Source of the DNA: Alicyclobacillus sp.
GTDB lineage: Bacteria; Bacillota; Bacilli; Alicyclobacillales; Alicyclobacillaceae
Direction of reading: 5' to 3'
Assembly: GCA_023511295.1 (NCBI GenBank)
Contig: JAIMBT010000013.1
Span: 1-64,000, forward strand
DNA: 64,000 nucleotides
Below, piece after piece: positions 34,159 to 43,610 of this stretch; position 1 is the first letter of the stretch; each line of letters opens with the position of its first letter. A program made the translations under genes and the position numbers. The notes below the pieces were generated by a model. The model was not told the DNA's origin. It worked only from the letters and a program-made list of their open reading frames with translations, and ran no database searches.

Positions 34159-35127
34159 TCAGACGGCGAAGGAGTCGACCTGTGGCGGTTTGCGCCCATG
34201 GCTGTCCGTGCGGTCGGCGGGCAGACGCGACAACTGTAGGACCGCGAGCCAGATGACGGCGAAGCCCACCCACTGTCCGAAGCGGATGGTCTGGTGCAGG
34301 ACGAGCCAGTTCAACAACAGCCCCGTCGCAGGAAACGCCAACTCGGCGATGGTCGCGTACGACGCCCGAACGCCGTCGAGGCCCCAGTAGTATACGAGCA
34401 GACTGATGAGACTCGGCACGAGCGTCTGAAACAACAGGTTGAGCCACACCGGCAGAAGGATGAACGCGCGTCCCATGCCGGACCAATCCGGATGCTCCAC
34501 GAGGACAATCATCAACAACAGTGGCAGTGCGCACGCGAACCGCAGGGCGGTCATCGTCGGAAAGGAGACCTTGCTTACGACCCGCTTACCCATGACGGTC
34601 GATCCGCCCCAGAGCGCAGCCGCGGAGAGGGCGAACAGGGCACCGACGAAGGCACCGTGTCGGCTCTGCGAGAACGGAGTGTGAAACCCGAACGTGAGCA
34701 GGTACGCCCCGACCAGCGCCGCCGGCAACAGAATCCAGTATCCGCGCGGCACACGCTCCTTCAACAGCCAGGCCGCCAGCAGCACCGCGAACAGCGGTTG
34801 CATCTTCTGCATCACCAGGACCACGTTGGCGTTCCCATACGTGAAACCGGCGGTGAAGAGGATAGACGCCAAGGCAGAGCCACCCCACGCCACGAATAAG
34901 ACGGCCAACCAGTCGCCGACATTCAGGCGCCTCAGTTCGCGCCACTTCCACAGCAGTGTGGGTGCCGCAAAGAAGAACAACAAGGCGTGTTCGAGGAAGA
35001 CAATCTGCGACGATGTAAAGTGATGAAGCAGGGCAACGATGAATACCCCGTCCAGGCCCCACATCGCGGCCCCGAGGGCAATCCACCACACGCGCCCGCG
35101 CCCTGTGCGTTGCTCTGTGTTTGTCAA
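34159..35127 (-). CDS. EamA (DMT) family transporter, probable flavin transporter
   Basis: 322 residues from TTG 35127 (GGGAGG 8 nt upstream). About ten membrane helices in two EamA repeats (about 15-145 and 165-300). The gene lies behind an FMN riboswitch (35321-35462) and its terminator (35248-35275). DMT transporters under FMN riboswitches (ImpX) and the related RibN are taken to import riboflavin or FMN. That role here is inference from the riboswitch; the sequence itself only shows the transporter family. Confidence 0.88.
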   Translation of the reverse strand: MTNTEQRTGRGRVWWIALGAAMWGLDGVFIVALLHHFTSSQIVFLEHALLFFFAAPTLLWKWRELRRLNVGDWLAVLFVAWGGSALASILFTAGFTYGNANVVLVMQKMQPLFAVLLAAWLLKERVPRGYWILLPAALVGAYLLTFGFHTPFSQSRHGAFVGALFALSAAALWGGSTVMGKRVVSKVSFPTMTALRFACALPLLLMIVLVEHPDWSGMGRAFILLPVWLNLLFQTLVPSLISLLVYYWGLDGVRASYATIAELAFPATGLLLNWLVLHQTIRFGQWVGFAVIWLAVLQLSRLPADRTDSHGRKPPQVDSFAV

Positions 35128-35247
35128 TTCATCAACCTCCCGGTCTGTCTGTCTTCGCGGCACCGGTTCTGGCGTTCACGGCCTCCGCGAGAGGTTGATA
35201 TGAACCTGGTTGTGAGAGGTGCGCGTGAAAGGCGTCGCAGCGCGAAC

Positions 35248-35275
35248 AAAAAACCCGAGGAGCAGACTCCTCGGG
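35248..35275 (-). terminator. attenuator terminator of the FMN riboswitch
   Basis: Minus strand CCCGAGGAG (35275-35267), loop TCTG, CTCCTCGGG (35262-35254), then six T (35253-35248). About 45 nt after the aptamer, so FMN binding can end transcription before the EamA gene. Confidence 0.93.
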
Positions 35276-35320
35276 GCGCACGCGTAGAACGGAGCACGGC
35301 AAACCGCCATGCCCTACCTC

Positions 35321-35462
35321 ACCTTCTCTCATCCGGACTATACCGTCGGCCTTGGAATTGCACCAAGTCAGTCGACTGCGCGAAGCGCTCGTCGAGTCGC
35401 GGGCTGCATTGCGTCGCAATGGTCACCGCCGGTCGGGAATTTCACCCTGCCCCGAAGGTTCA
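35321..35462 (-). promoter_or_regulatory. FMN riboswitch (RFN element)
   Basis: The minus strand shows the conserved FMN aptamer blocks in order: GGCAGGGTGAAATTCCC, ACCGGCGGT, a variable stem arm (about 35352-35415), and near the 3' end GCCGACGG, AGTCCGGATGAGAGAAGG. Followed by an intrinsic terminator and a transporter gene instead of rib biosynthesis genes. Confidence 0.96.
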
Positions 35463-35477
35463 TATTCACTTACTTTT

Positions 35478-35483
35478 AGTATA
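35478..35483 (-). promoter_or_regulatory. -10 element of the riboswitch-transporter transcript
   Basis: Minus strand TATACT preceded by TGA gives an extended -10 (TGNTATACT), 16 bp upstream of the aptamer. No good -35 is seen. Confidence 0.55.
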
Positions 35484-35503
35484 TCACAGGGGCCAATCCA
35501 GTG

Positions 35504-35965
35504 CTACGCCCGGCATCCCGTGCCATACCGCGGCTCTATGGGCGCCTCGCGCGTAAGTATCCGGATGACCTGAACATCCTTGACATTCAGGCACGCGTCG
35601 GCGGGCACGGTCACCTGCATCCGCACCCGCGGCTGGTCGCTGTCGGCTGCCTCGCCGCCTTGGGTCGGCACCCGGAGAGCTGCCGTGGGCACCCGTAGCT
35701 CGCAATGCGCGGCGAACGACCACGGCAACTCGGCGTAGAAGCCATCGCCAGCTGTCACCAAGAACCCCGCAGGCGTCGGGTCCCCGTCCGTCACGCTGGC
35801 GAACAAAGCGTCCAGCCGGTACCGGACCCACGCACTCTCGCTTGCGTCCTCCTCCGGTGGTACCTGAACGTTGAACGGGCCGCCGTGCATCCCAGCACTC
35901 TGTGCTGTTAGGTGGATGTCACCGACCCAGCGCCCGTCGTCAAACTCCACACGGACCACGGTCAC
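35504..35965 (-). CDS. hypothetical protein coupled to the P1 peptidase
   Basis: 153 residues, GTG 35965 overlapping the stop of the peptidase gene (GTGA) with GGGAGGGGG upstream. Mixed alpha/beta composition, no membrane segment, no motif that I recognise. Overlap with the peptidase gene suggests a shared role. Confidence 0.7.
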   Translation of the reverse strand: MTVVRVEFDDGRWVGDIHLTAQSAGMHGGPFNVQVPPEEDASESAWVRYRLDALFASVTDGDPTPAGFLVTAGDGFYAELPWSFAAHCELRVPTAALRVPTQGGEAADSDQPRVRMQVTVPADACLNVKDVQVIRILTREAPIEPRYGTGCRA

Positions 35966-37152
35966 GCTTCTTCCCCCTCCCATGTCGTGCGTTGCAACAG
36001 ATGTTGGACCTTGTCCATGGGCAAGGCCGTTGCCACTCGTCCCTCCCGCCCGACCGTTGTCACCGCCGCGCAGAGGGAGTTGAAGACGGCCTCTTCCGTC
36101 GCTTCCACCACGGCGCGAAAGCAGCGCGAGAGCATCTCCCCTTCGCGGAGCGCGTAGAGCAGGCGGTCGGAGCGGCCCACCATAGGCCGTCTCGCGGTGG
36201 TGCTAAACGCGATGACCACGTCGCCGCTGCCGTGGTGCGCGATGGACCCAGTCCGAGCCAACCCGAACGCCACCCGCTTGCACAGGCGCTGCAGTTGGTC
36301 CACCGTGAACGGAAGGTCCGTCGCCAGCACGACCATCACCGAGCCGTCCGGCTGCTCCGATGGCTTGGGCTGTACCGGCGGTCGGAGCGCTTTCCCAACG
36401 GGTCGGCCGAGGATGGTCAGGTCTTCCGGAACCCCGAAATTCGTCAGCACCAACACGCCAATGGTCCCCTTCATCGGACCCGTGGCGGACCGGCGCGCTC
36501 CAGCCGTTTCCCCCCCATCCGTCCGCCCGGGACGGTGGTCGGCTGAGACCGCCGCCTCGTCGGGGAGGTCGAACGTCACCACGCGGGAGGCAGACCCAAT
36601 CCCACCTTTCCAGCCGAAACACCGCATCCCGGCGCCTGCACCCACGCACCCTTCCGCCAGAGACGGGGCGGAAAGGGCCGCCTGAATGGCAGCCGACGCG
36701 TGCTCCGGCCGGACGTGCAGACCGCGCATGTCATTCAGGTAGCTGTCGTTACATTCGCCCACAACGACGTTCAGGGACCCGGCCCCGTTGCCGATGTCGG
36801 CGTTTCGCCCCAGCATGTAGCGGATGGCCCCTTCGGTCACTGCAGGAACCGAAAAGGTGTTTGTGAGCAGGATGGGCGATTCCAATTCCCCTAACTCCAT
36901 CACCTGAACCAAGCCGGTGGTCTTTCCGAAGCCATTGATGACGTGTGCCGTGGCGCAAACCTTCTCTGTAAACCAGTTGCCAGGGTGGGGCAGCACAGCG
37001 GTGACGCCGGTGTGGATACTCGGGGGGAAACCGGCGCTCGGGTCCAGGGTGACGTGGCCGACGCGAACACCTGGCACGTCCGAGATGTGGTTGTGCGCAC
37101 CCGTTGGCAGGGTCCCGACCGTCCCCGCCCATGTCCGAAAGCGTCTGGACAC
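35962..37152 (-). CDS. P1 family (DmpA/BapA-like) aminopeptidase
   Basis: 396 residues from GTG 37152 (AAGGAGGTGA; TTG 37155 is also possible). S58/P1 Ntn-type fold: N-terminal NHISDVPGVRVGH, GKTTGLVQV near 77, and the self-cleavage Gly-Ser bond near residues 270-271 (DGSVMVVLATDLP), whose Ser becomes the nucleophile. Relatives release N-terminal D- or beta-amino acids. The Pro/Gly-rich insertion around 205-225 is typical of variable loops. Cytoplasmic. Confidence 0.9.
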   Translation of the reverse strand: MSRRFRTWAGTVGTLPTGAHNHISDVPGVRVGHVTLDPSAGFPPSIHTGVTAVLPHPGNWFTEKVCATAHVINGFGKTTGLVQVMELGELESPILLTNTFSVPAVTEGAIRYMLGRNADIGNGAGSLNVVVGECNDSYLNDMRGLHVRPEHASAAIQAALSAPSLAEGCVGAGAGMRCFGWKGGIGSASRVVTFDLPDEAAVSADHRPGRTDGGETAGARRSATGPMKGTIGVLVLTNFGVPEDLTILGRPVGKALRPPVQPKPSEQPDGSVMVVLATDLPFTVDQLQRLCKRVAFGLARTGSIAHHGSGDVVIAFSTTARRPMVGRSDRLLYALREGEMLSRCFRAVVEATEEAVFNSLCAAVTTVGREGRVATALPMDKVQHLLQRTTWEGEEA

Positions 37153-37322
37153 CAAGCGTCACCTCCTTGGCGCTCATCTCGGCTTCGTGCCGTTCCACTT
37201 TCATCATAGCATGAATCAACAGGGCCGCCCGTTGTCGTTTGGCCTGCAGCCTGACGGCTATCGATGGCCACGTGCGACCCGGCAGCTGGACGATGCCGCA
37301 GGATAGGAGGAAGGACCTACCC

Positions 37323-38126
37323 ATGAGTCATCTGGCGTTGCTCGTTTCCATCGTGGTCAGTCTCTGTGCGGCGGGCGCCATCATCGCCGGTGCGTCCCTC
37401 ACCCTGGGCGCGGCGACCGGTGCATTGTCCGCTGCGTCCACTTCCCCTTCGCCGAGGTTGGTCAACGTCTTCTCGTTCGCAACGGGTGCCTTCGTCGCAG
37501 CTGTTGTCCTCGACTTCCTCCCCGACGCTTGGTCGGCTCGCGGCGCCGGAACCGGCCTGTGGATGTTCGTCGGCGCTGTCGTCATGATGTTGGCCACACA
37601 CGCTGCAGACGGCCTGTTCGTCCACGTCCAAGGGCCGTTTCGAGACGGAGAAGGCTGGCAGCACCTGACGCCTGCGAGCGGTCTCGTCTTGGTGTCTGCC
37701 CTGTCCTTTCACACGTTCTTGGAGGGTTCTGCTGTGGCGGTGGCCGGGATGGAATGGTCCTGGCAGAGCGTGGGCTTTGACCTAGCGGTGATTCTGCACA
37801 AGGTTCCCGAGGGTGTGCTGTGGGGGCTGGCGCTGTGCAGCGTCTTTCCGGCAGACCGACCGCAGCTTCGCCGCCTGCTCTTCATTCCGGCGGTCAGTAC
37901 CCTCGTCGGCATGGGGGTGGGTGCCGCCGTCGCCGCACACGTGAACCAGACGGCGATGCACGGCGTGACTGGCGTCGTTGCCGGCGCGATGTTGGTGATT
38001 GCCTTCTCGGAGCTGGTCCCCGCTTTGCGGGAACTGCCGTCGACCTGGCGGAGTCGCGCATGGTTGCTGGCAGGCTTACTGCTGATGGGCGTGGTGACGT
38101 ACGGCGGCTCCCTGCTCGGCAGCTGA
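37323..38126 (+). CDS. ZIP family metal transporter
   Basis: 267 residues, ATG 37323 with aggaagg upstream. Seven to eight membrane helices. Metal-path motifs SFHTFLEGSAVA near 125 and LHKVPEGVLWG near 160 carry the His/Glu ligands of ZIP proteins. Likely imports zinc or another divalent cation. Divergent from the P1 peptidase; no Zur-like operator seen. Confidence 0.9.
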   Translation: MSHLALLVSIVVSLCAAGAIIAGASLTLGAATGALSAASTSPSPRLVNVFSFATGAFVAAVVLDFLPDAWSARGAGTGLWMFVGAVVMMLATHAADGLFVHVQGPFRDGEGWQHLTPASGLVLVSALSFHTFLEGSAVAVAGMEWSWQSVGFDLAVILHKVPEGVLWGLALCSVFPADRPQLRRLLFIPAVSTLVGMGVGAAVAAHVNQTAMHGVTGVVAGAMLVIAFSELVPALRELPSTWRSRAWLLAGLLLMGVVTYGGSLLGS

Positions 38127-38127
38127 C

Positions 38128-38147
38128 CCGCCCGCCTTGACGGGCGG
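38128..38147. terminator. hairpin after the ZIP gene
   Basis: CCGCCCG (38128-38134) and CGGGCGG (38141-38147), 6-nt loop, just after the stop codon. No T-run. May also serve the 58-residue ORF on the other strand. Confidence 0.5.
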
Positions 38148-38227
38148 CCTTCGGGCAGGGATTCCCGCGTCGAAAAGGCGTCCACGTTCATCCCTGCTCC
38201 GAATGGAGGTCCGGGCGGTACCCTGCG

Positions 38228-38404
38228 TCAGCGAAGGATGGGGCCGCCGTACGGCGGTCTCGGCATCGGTGCGCCGGGACGAGGGCGAAGCACAGGTGGG
38301 CGGAGAATCCCGTGCGGCAAGCCGCAAAACGCGAGGGTCACATCCGCGAGCGATTCGTCGTTCGGCCAGTTTGCCGCGTTGTTCATTCGGAGCGGTTGCA
38401 ACAT
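38228..38404 (-). CDS. small Pro/Arg-rich protein (58 residues)
   Basis: ATG 38404 preceded by GGGAGGTG (38416-38409), a near-ideal SD. Sequence begins MLQPLRMNNAANWPND and ends in a Pro/Arg/Gly-rich tail (RPRPGAPMPRPPYGGPILR). Composition recalls small spore coat peptides, but I do not recognise the family. It fills most of the otherwise empty stretch between the ZIP gene and dnaD. Confidence 0.6.
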   Translation of the reverse strand: MLQPLRMNNAANWPNDESLADVTLAFCGLPHGILRPPVLRPRPGAPMPRPPYGGPILR

Positions 38405-38571
38405 CGTACACCTCCCAGCCGCTGTTCAAGCCGGATGCCCGACTCCATCCGGTTTGGACGGCTTCCGTATACGATGCTGCATCGCCGGTCCCTGTGTAGT
38501 GCATCCGTGCTGAAGTTCACGTCACAGGGATGTACACGGGTGCGCGGCACAGGGAGTGCCGGCCAACCCTC

Positions 38572-39327
38572 TCAGGCGTCCGGGAACAACTCGTAGAAGG
38601 CGTTGTATCGCTCGTCTCGCCGGGCGGCCTTGGCATCGGGTACAGCGGCTTTTCCGCCCGGTCGGCCGCTGCGCGCCGCGGCCGCTTCCGCGCGCGCCTT
38701 GACTTGTTCGCGGTAGCTCTCGCGGTAGGCCTCCAGTTCCTGTTTCGTTCGGATGTGGTGTCGCTGCCACTCGAATAAAATCCGGTCGATGTACTTGAAG
38801 CTGTACTTGTTGGCCAGCACCGCTTCCCGCAGGGCTTCGTTCACCAGCCACTCAGGATGCTTGTCCCGCTCGAGCCACTCGCGGATTTGCTCGCATTCGA
38901 GCCCGGAGAGCGGACGGCCGAACTCCTCCTCGAACAACACCACCGGGTTCTTGGTCCACTGGTTCACCGGCGACTGGAGCGGATCTCGTCCACGCAGCCT
39001 CGTCCACAAGGGTTTCAGGTCGTAATAGGTGCTGATGACCCCTTGCCCATCGAGGCGCTCGCCGACCGCCAAGAATCCGCGGGTCACGAGGTTCGACAGA
39101 ACGTCCGTCGTCTGTGGTGCGTCGATTCCGAGCCGCTCCGCCAATTCTCCGGGCGTCAGGAACTCCCGCTGCTCCACCTGGACGCAGGCGAGTATCTGCA
39201 CCAACGTGAGGATTTCGGCTGGCGACAATCCAAGCGTTCCGCCCCGCAGCAGCAGCGGGTACGGAATGACCGCAAACGGCCCACTGAGAAAGTCGGCATT
39301 GGCGGTCTCACGTTCAGGCGGTTTCAT
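38572..39327 (-). CDS. dnaD: DNA replication initiation protein DnaD
   Basis: 251 residues from ATG 39327 (gggaggat upstream). N-terminal winged helix (about 15-110) and C-terminal DnaD/DnaB-II domain (about 125-205) with the motif YIDRILFEW near 196. Needed for primosome loading at oriC in Firmicutes. Directly downstream of asnS, as in B. subtilis. The usual next gene, nth, is not here. Confidence 0.93.
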   Translation of the reverse strand: MKPPERETANADFLSGPFAVIPYPLLLRGGTLGLSPAEILTLVQILACVQVEQREFLTPGELAERLGIDAPQTTDVLSNLVTRGFLAVGERLDGQGVISTYYDLKPLWTRLRGRDPLQSPVNQWTKNPVVLFEEEFGRPLSGLECEQIREWLERDKHPEWLVNEALREAVLANKYSFKYIDRILFEWQRHHIRTKQELEAYRESYREQVKARAEAAAARSGRPGGKAAVPDAKAARRDERYNAFYELFPDA

Positions 39328-39367
39328 GTACAGATCCTCCCTTTGCCCATCGGGATGGTTTGCGCTG

Positions 39368-40663
39368 TTACGGGTAGAGGCGGTACAAGGTCCGCGGGAA
39401 CGGGTTGGCTTCGCGCACGTGTTCCAACCCGCAGATCCACGCCACCGTGCGCTCGAGGCCGATTCCGAACCCAGAATGCGGCACCGACCCCCACTTGCGC
39501 AACTCGAGGTACCACTGGTAGGCCGCTTCCGGCAAGTGGTGTTGTGCAAAGCGCTCCTCCATCAGGTGGAAGTCGTGGATGCGCTGACTGCCGCCGATGA
39601 TCTCACCGTACCCCTCCGGGGCCAACAGGTCCGCGCACAGCACCACTTCTGGCCGCTCCGGGTCAGGTTGCATGTAAAACGCCTTGATGGCGGTCGGATA
39701 CCGTTCGATGAACACCGGGCGGTCGAACTGACCAGCGAGCTCCGTCTCGTGTGGGGCCCCGAAGTCGTCCCCCCACTGAATGTCATGGCCGCGCTTCTGC
39801 AGCCACGCAATGGCTTCGTCGTACGACATCCTCGGGAACGGCGCCGTCACATGCTGCAACTTGGAGACATCCCGACCGATGGTTGCCAGTTCCGCTTCGC
39901 AGTGGTTCAGGACGTGCTCGACGACGCTCGATACGAACCGCTCCTGCAGAGCGAGGTTGTCGTCGTGCGTGTAATACGCCATCTCCGGCTCAATCATCCA
40001 GAATTCAATCAGGTGCCGCCGTGTCTTCGACCGCTCCGCTCGAAATGTCGGGCCCATGGAGTACACCTTGCCGAGCGCCATGGCTGCCGCTTCCATGTAC
40101 ATCTGTCCGCTCTGCGTCAGGTACGCGTCTTCGTCGAAGTACTTGATGTGGAACAGCTCCGTCGTGCCTTCCGCCGAAGACGGTGTGAGCACGGGCGGGT
40201 CGACCCGAGTGAACCCGTCTCCGTCGAGGAAGGCCTGCATCGCGCGCTCCACCTCCGCCCGGACCTTCAGGATGGCGCGTTGGCGCGGCGTGCGAATCCA
40301 CAGATGTCGGTGGTCCATCAAAAAGTCCACACCGTGCTCCTTGAGCGTGATGGGATAGTCCACGGACTCGCCCACCAGTTGGATGTCCGTGAGCTGCACC
40401 TCGTACCCGATGGGCGCCCGCGCATCTGCTCGCACCACACCTTCGACAATGACGGACGCCTCTTGCGTGAGTTCACTGCAGCGGGCGAAAACGTCCTCGC
40501 CGACCTCGTTGCGCACGGCGACGCACTGGATGACCCCGGTCCCATCTCGCACCTGTAAAAACTGGATTTTTCCGCTTGAACGCTTGTTGTACAGCCACCC
40601 GCGCAGGATGACCGCTTGTCCCTCGTATGTACCAATCTGTGCAACCGTCGTTTGTGTCGCCAA
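39368..40663 (-). CDS. asnS: asparagine--tRNA ligase
   Basis: 431 residues, TTG 40663 with ggaggg upstream. OB-fold anticodon domain (1-105), then the class II core: motif 2 [12 protein letters not shown] near 208, and motif 3 GFGIGLERT near 400. The sequence pattern is AsnRS rather than AspRS (no long insertion). 40 bp upstream of dnaD. No T-box leader visible. Confidence 0.94.
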   Translation of the reverse strand: MATQTTVAQIGTYEGQAVILRGWLYNKRSSGKIQFLQVRDGTGVIQCVAVRNEVGEDVFARCSELTQEASVIVEGVVRADARAPIGYEVQLTDIQLVGESVDYPITLKEHGVDFLMDHRHLWIRTPRQRAILKVRAEVERAMQAFLDGDGFTRVDPPVLTPSSAEGTTELFHIKYFDEDAYLTQSGQMYMEAAAMALGKVYSMGPTFRAERSKTRRHLIEFWMIEPEMAYYTHDDNLALQERFVSSVVEHVLNHCEAELATIGRDVSKLQHVTAPFPRMSYDEAIAWLQKRGHDIQWGDDFGAPHETELAGQFDRPVFIERYPTAIKAFYMQPDPERPEVVLCADLLAPEGYGEIIGGSQRIHDFHLMEERFAQHHLPEAAYQWYLELRKWGSVPHSGFGIGLERTVAWICGLEHVREANPFPRTLYRLYP

Positions 40664-40811
40664 CGCGCTCCCTCCAGCCTCTTCGTCCGCGTGTCGATCC
40701 GGTCGTGAGCCGTAGCGGGATCGACATCGATCGAGGAAATTATAGCACATCTGACAGAGGCCCCCGGTGGTTCCGCCGGCGCCGCCCACGCTGGCCGACG
40801 GCACAGAGACC

Positions 40812-40850
40812 AGGCGCCCGCCCCTTCGCGGTGAGAAGGTGCGGGCGCCT
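40812..40850. terminator. hairpin after the FtsH-like gene
   Basis: AGGCGCCCGC (40812-40821) pairs with GCGGGCGCCT (40841-40850); the loop contains a second CCTT/AAGG pairing. No T-run. Lies between the FtsH-like gene and asnS on the minus strand. Confidence 0.55.
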
Positions 40851-40896
40851 TGCGATGTCATCCGCGCGTGCGATGCCGGGTGAACGAACGCCGCTT

Positions 40897-42441
40897 TCAG
40901 GACATGCCAGGTACAGCGTCCGAGCCCATGGCGACGACCCCGCTCATCTGGCGCGGGTCAAACGCGCCCTGCTTGTGCTGAATGCCAGCGAGCCAGTCGC
41001 GGAACTGCTTGCCGTCCACGCTCTCCTCGGCGACCACGCGCTCGGCGAACGCTGCGATGTCGCTGCGGTACGGTTCGAGCAGCTCGCGCGTCACCTGGTC
41101 TTGTTCCGAGAGGATGTGCCGAACTTCCGCGTCGAGGACGGACTCCGGAAGGTTCTCCTCGTCCACGATGCCAATCCGAGACAGTCCGCACTTCACCATG
41201 GTTCGCGCCAGCGACGAGGCTTGCATAAAGTCGTTCTGCGCGCCCGTGCTGCGGTTGCCGTAGTGCAGTTCCTCGGCGAGACTCCCCGCCAGTGCGACGT
41301 TGATCTGCTGCTTCAGGTGGTCCAGCGTGTACAGGTATCGATCCGTTTCTGGAATTTGCCGGACAAATCCCAGCGCGTTACCGCGCGGCGCGATGGTGAT
41401 GTGCGATACGGTCCCAGGCCGCATCAGTTCGCTCACGATGGCGTGGCCCAGCTCGTGGATGGCGACACGCTCGAGGTCGTCCTCCGTCGGCTTGCGCCCC
41501 GTCTTCTCCCCCATCAGCACTTTGTCGACGGCGTCGCGGAACATCTCCTGCGATATCTCTTCTTTGCCCTCGCGCAGCGCGATGATGGCGGCCTCGTTCA
41601 CGAGAGCCTCCAACTGGGCGCCGGAGAACCCATAGGTTTCCCGGGCGATGTGCTCGAGGTCGACATCCGCAGCCAGCGGCTTGTCCTTGGTCTGAATTCG
41701 CAGGATGTGCAGGCGGCCGTCCTTGTCCGCCAGATCCACCTTGATTTGTCGGTCGAACCGCCCCGGCCGGAGCAGCGCTGGGTCCAGGATGTCCGGCCGG
41801 TTGGTCGCCGCCATCACCAACACGAGCGGCGACTGCGTCGTCGACATCCCGTCCATTTCGGTCAGCAGCTGGTTCAATGTCTGGTCGTACTCCTGATGGC
41901 TCAGGTTCCCGCGCCGTCCACCGAGCACGTCAATCTCGTCGATGAAGATGATGGCGCTGTCCTTGTTCTCTTTCTTGGCCGTCTGGCGGGCGCGTCGGAA
42001 CAACTCCCGCACGCGTTGCGCGCCGACACCGACGTACATCTCGACAAACTCACTACCACTCGCTGATAAAAAGACAGAGTCGGTATACGTCGCTGCTGCC
42101 TTTGCCAGCAAGGTCTTGCCGGTTCCCGGCGGGCCGGTCAGTAAGATCCCCTTCAGCGGGCGAATCCCCAGTGTTTTGATGCGGTCGCGAAAGCGCAGAA
42201 AGTCGAGCGCCTCCTGCAACTCCCGCTTCGCGTGTTCCTGCCCGCCAATCATGTCGAACGTCACGTGGTGCCGAACCGGCGCCTCTCGGTTCCCGAGTTG
42301 GATGCCCGAGCGACGGTCCAGCATTACGTACAACAGCACGCCGAGGCCAATCAGGAACAGCAACGGCAGGATGTTCACGTGCAGAACGGCGAGGAAGATG
42401 AGCACCGCAATCCCTGCGCCGAGAACCCACTCTTTGATCAA
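40897..42441 (-). CDS. FtsH-like AAA+ zinc metalloprotease
   Basis: 514 residues, TTG 42441 with GGGAGGTG upstream. Two adjacent N-terminal membrane helices (about 5-40) with almost no extracellular loop, unlike FtsH. AAA+ domain: Walker A GPPGTGKT near 102, Walker B IIFIDEID near 165, second region of homology with PGRFDRQ near 228. Protease domain with HELGH near 350 (HEAGH in FtsH). Shorter than FtsH (about 600) and lacking the periplasmic-type domain. The start overlaps the stop of the preceding membrane protein gene (TTGA). Confidence 0.9.
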   Translation of the reverse strand: MIKEWVLGAGIAVLIFLAVLHVNILPLLFLIGLGVLLYVMLDRRSGIQLGNREAPVRHHVTFDMIGGQEHAKRELQEALDFLRFRDRIKTLGIRPLKGILLTGPPGTGKTLLAKAAATYTDSVFLSASGSEFVEMYVGVGAQRVRELFRRARQTAKKENKDSAIIFIDEIDVLGGRRGNLSHQEYDQTLNQLLTEMDGMSTTQSPLVLVMAATNRPDILDPALLRPGRFDRQIKVDLADKDGRLHILRIQTKDKPLAADVDLEHIARETYGFSGAQLEALVNEAAIIALREGKEEISQEMFRDAVDKVLMGEKTGRKPTEDDLERVAIHELGHAIVSELMRPGTVSHITIAPRGNALGFVRQIPETDRYLYTLDHLKQQINVALAGSLAEELHYGNRSTGAQNDFMQASSLARTMVKCGLSRIGIVDEENLPESVLDAEVRHILSEQDQVTRELLEPYRSDIAAFAERVVAEESVDGKQFRDWLAGIQHKQGAFDPRQMSGVVAMGSDAVPGMS

Positions 42442-42959
42442 GAAGCAGCACCTCCCTGGTTCAAGCTGTACGGTTCGACGGTGTACAGGTAATGGCTTCC
42501 CTTGGAGAGCTGTACGTACACGTTGCGGGTGTCCATGGTCACGGCGGCGCGAATCCCTTCTTTGGCCGCCTTTGTATCAAACGCGGAGATCATCTCCGTG
42601 TAATTTCCTTTGCGTAGGCCTTCGTAGAGGATGGGACTGAGCGATTCCCAAGCAGCGGTCAACGTGCTGTCGCGGTTGTCCACGAGGGTAATGGCCCCCG
42701 TCCCGCCCAGTTGTCCGTCGACCTTCGTCAAAATGGAGTCATAGGTGGTTTGCAGGTCCTTCACGGGCCCCAGTTTCACCTGAATCGTGCTCGGGTTACC
42801 GACGTCAACGACGACGTTCTTCACGCCCGCGACGGCTTCCAACTGCGCTTTGAGCGGCTGTACCATGTTGAAACGCTTGTATGCCTGCCAACCGCTAATG
42901 AGGATGCCGAGGCACACCAGCGCGATGAAAATCATCGGAATGAGGCGAATACGAGACAT
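42438..42959 (-). CDS. membrane-anchored hypothetical protein, partner of the FtsH-like protease
   Basis: 173 residues from ATG 42959 (gaggaggcg). Membrane helix about 7-25 and an extracytoplasmic-looking alpha/beta domain. No motif recognised. It is translationally coupled to the FtsH-like gene, so it may supply the missing extracytoplasmic domain or regulate the protease (inference). Confidence 0.75.
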   Translation of the reverse strand: MSRIRLIPMIFIALVCLGILISGWQAYKRFNMVQPLKAQLEAVAGVKNVVVDVGNPSTIQVKLGPVKDLQTTYDSILTKVDGQLGGTGAITLVDNRDSTLTAAWESLSPILYEGLRKGNYTEMISAFDTKAAKEGIRAAVTMDTRNVYVQLSKGSHYLYTVEPYSLNQGGAAS

Positions 42960-43100
42960 CGACGCACGCCTCCTCGACCGAGCGTGTCGGTGTTGCTTGT
43001 TGATTCCGGCCGCATTTTGGAGAAACGCCTGCGACTCACAGTATACCACGTTCGGTCGCAGGCCGCGGCAGTACTATTTTCCACGCCCGCCTCGCGGGCA

Positions 43101-43610
43101 TCAGTACGACTGCACTTCTTTGCCCGTTCGGGCGTCGAAATACACGTATTGCGTTTGGTTCGGCCCTGTTTGGCCGTATACCTCCCAGACCACGTCCGTC
43201 TGAACCCCGAGGCGCTGCTGTGCGGCGGCGTCGAGGAACCCGAGGTGTGCGGCCCCAACCTTCAGCCCGCGAGCCTTGGCGAGTTCCAGCACACGTTGTT
43301 TGGTCAGCAGGCCCTGCGCCGGCACGGAATGGACCGTGAACGGCGTCCCGTAGACGAAGCTCACCCAAGGCCGCCCGAACGGATCCGTCCCGTAGAAAAC
43401 CTCTTGTGCGTCCGCTCCTGTGAAGACGTCGTGACCTGTAATTTTTGAAATCGGGCTGTTGTCGAGTGCATACTGGGCAGCAGCCGCTTCCACCTGCCAC
43501 TCGCTGTCGAGGTTGTTCCACAGCGCGAGGCCCGTGGCCGCCGCGGCCAATACGACGACGAGGGCACCAACCACCAACCATGGCTTCCAAGATCTCGAAT
43601 TCACGGCCAT
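43101..43610 (-). CDS. ypmB: YpmB-like membrane-anchored PepSY-type protein
   Basis: 169 residues, ATG 43610 overlapping the ypmA stop by one base (TGATG). Membrane helix about 10-31; the rest outside, with two PepSY-like halves (EVFYGTDPFGRPWVSFVYG and VWEVYGQ-YVYFDARTGKEV). Matches the DUF5590/YpmB family by layout and position in the dinG-ypmA-ypmB neighbourhood. aspB, which follows in B. subtilis, is replaced by two other genes. Confidence 0.8.
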   Translation of the reverse strand: MAVNSRSWKPWLVVGALVVVLAAAATGLALWNNLDSEWQVEAAAAQYALDNSPISKITGHDVFTGADAQEVFYGTDPFGRPWVSFVYGTPFTVHSVPAQGLLTKQRVLELAKARGLKVGAAHLGFLDAAAQQRLGVQTDVVWEVYGQTGPNQTQYVYFDARTGKEVQSY

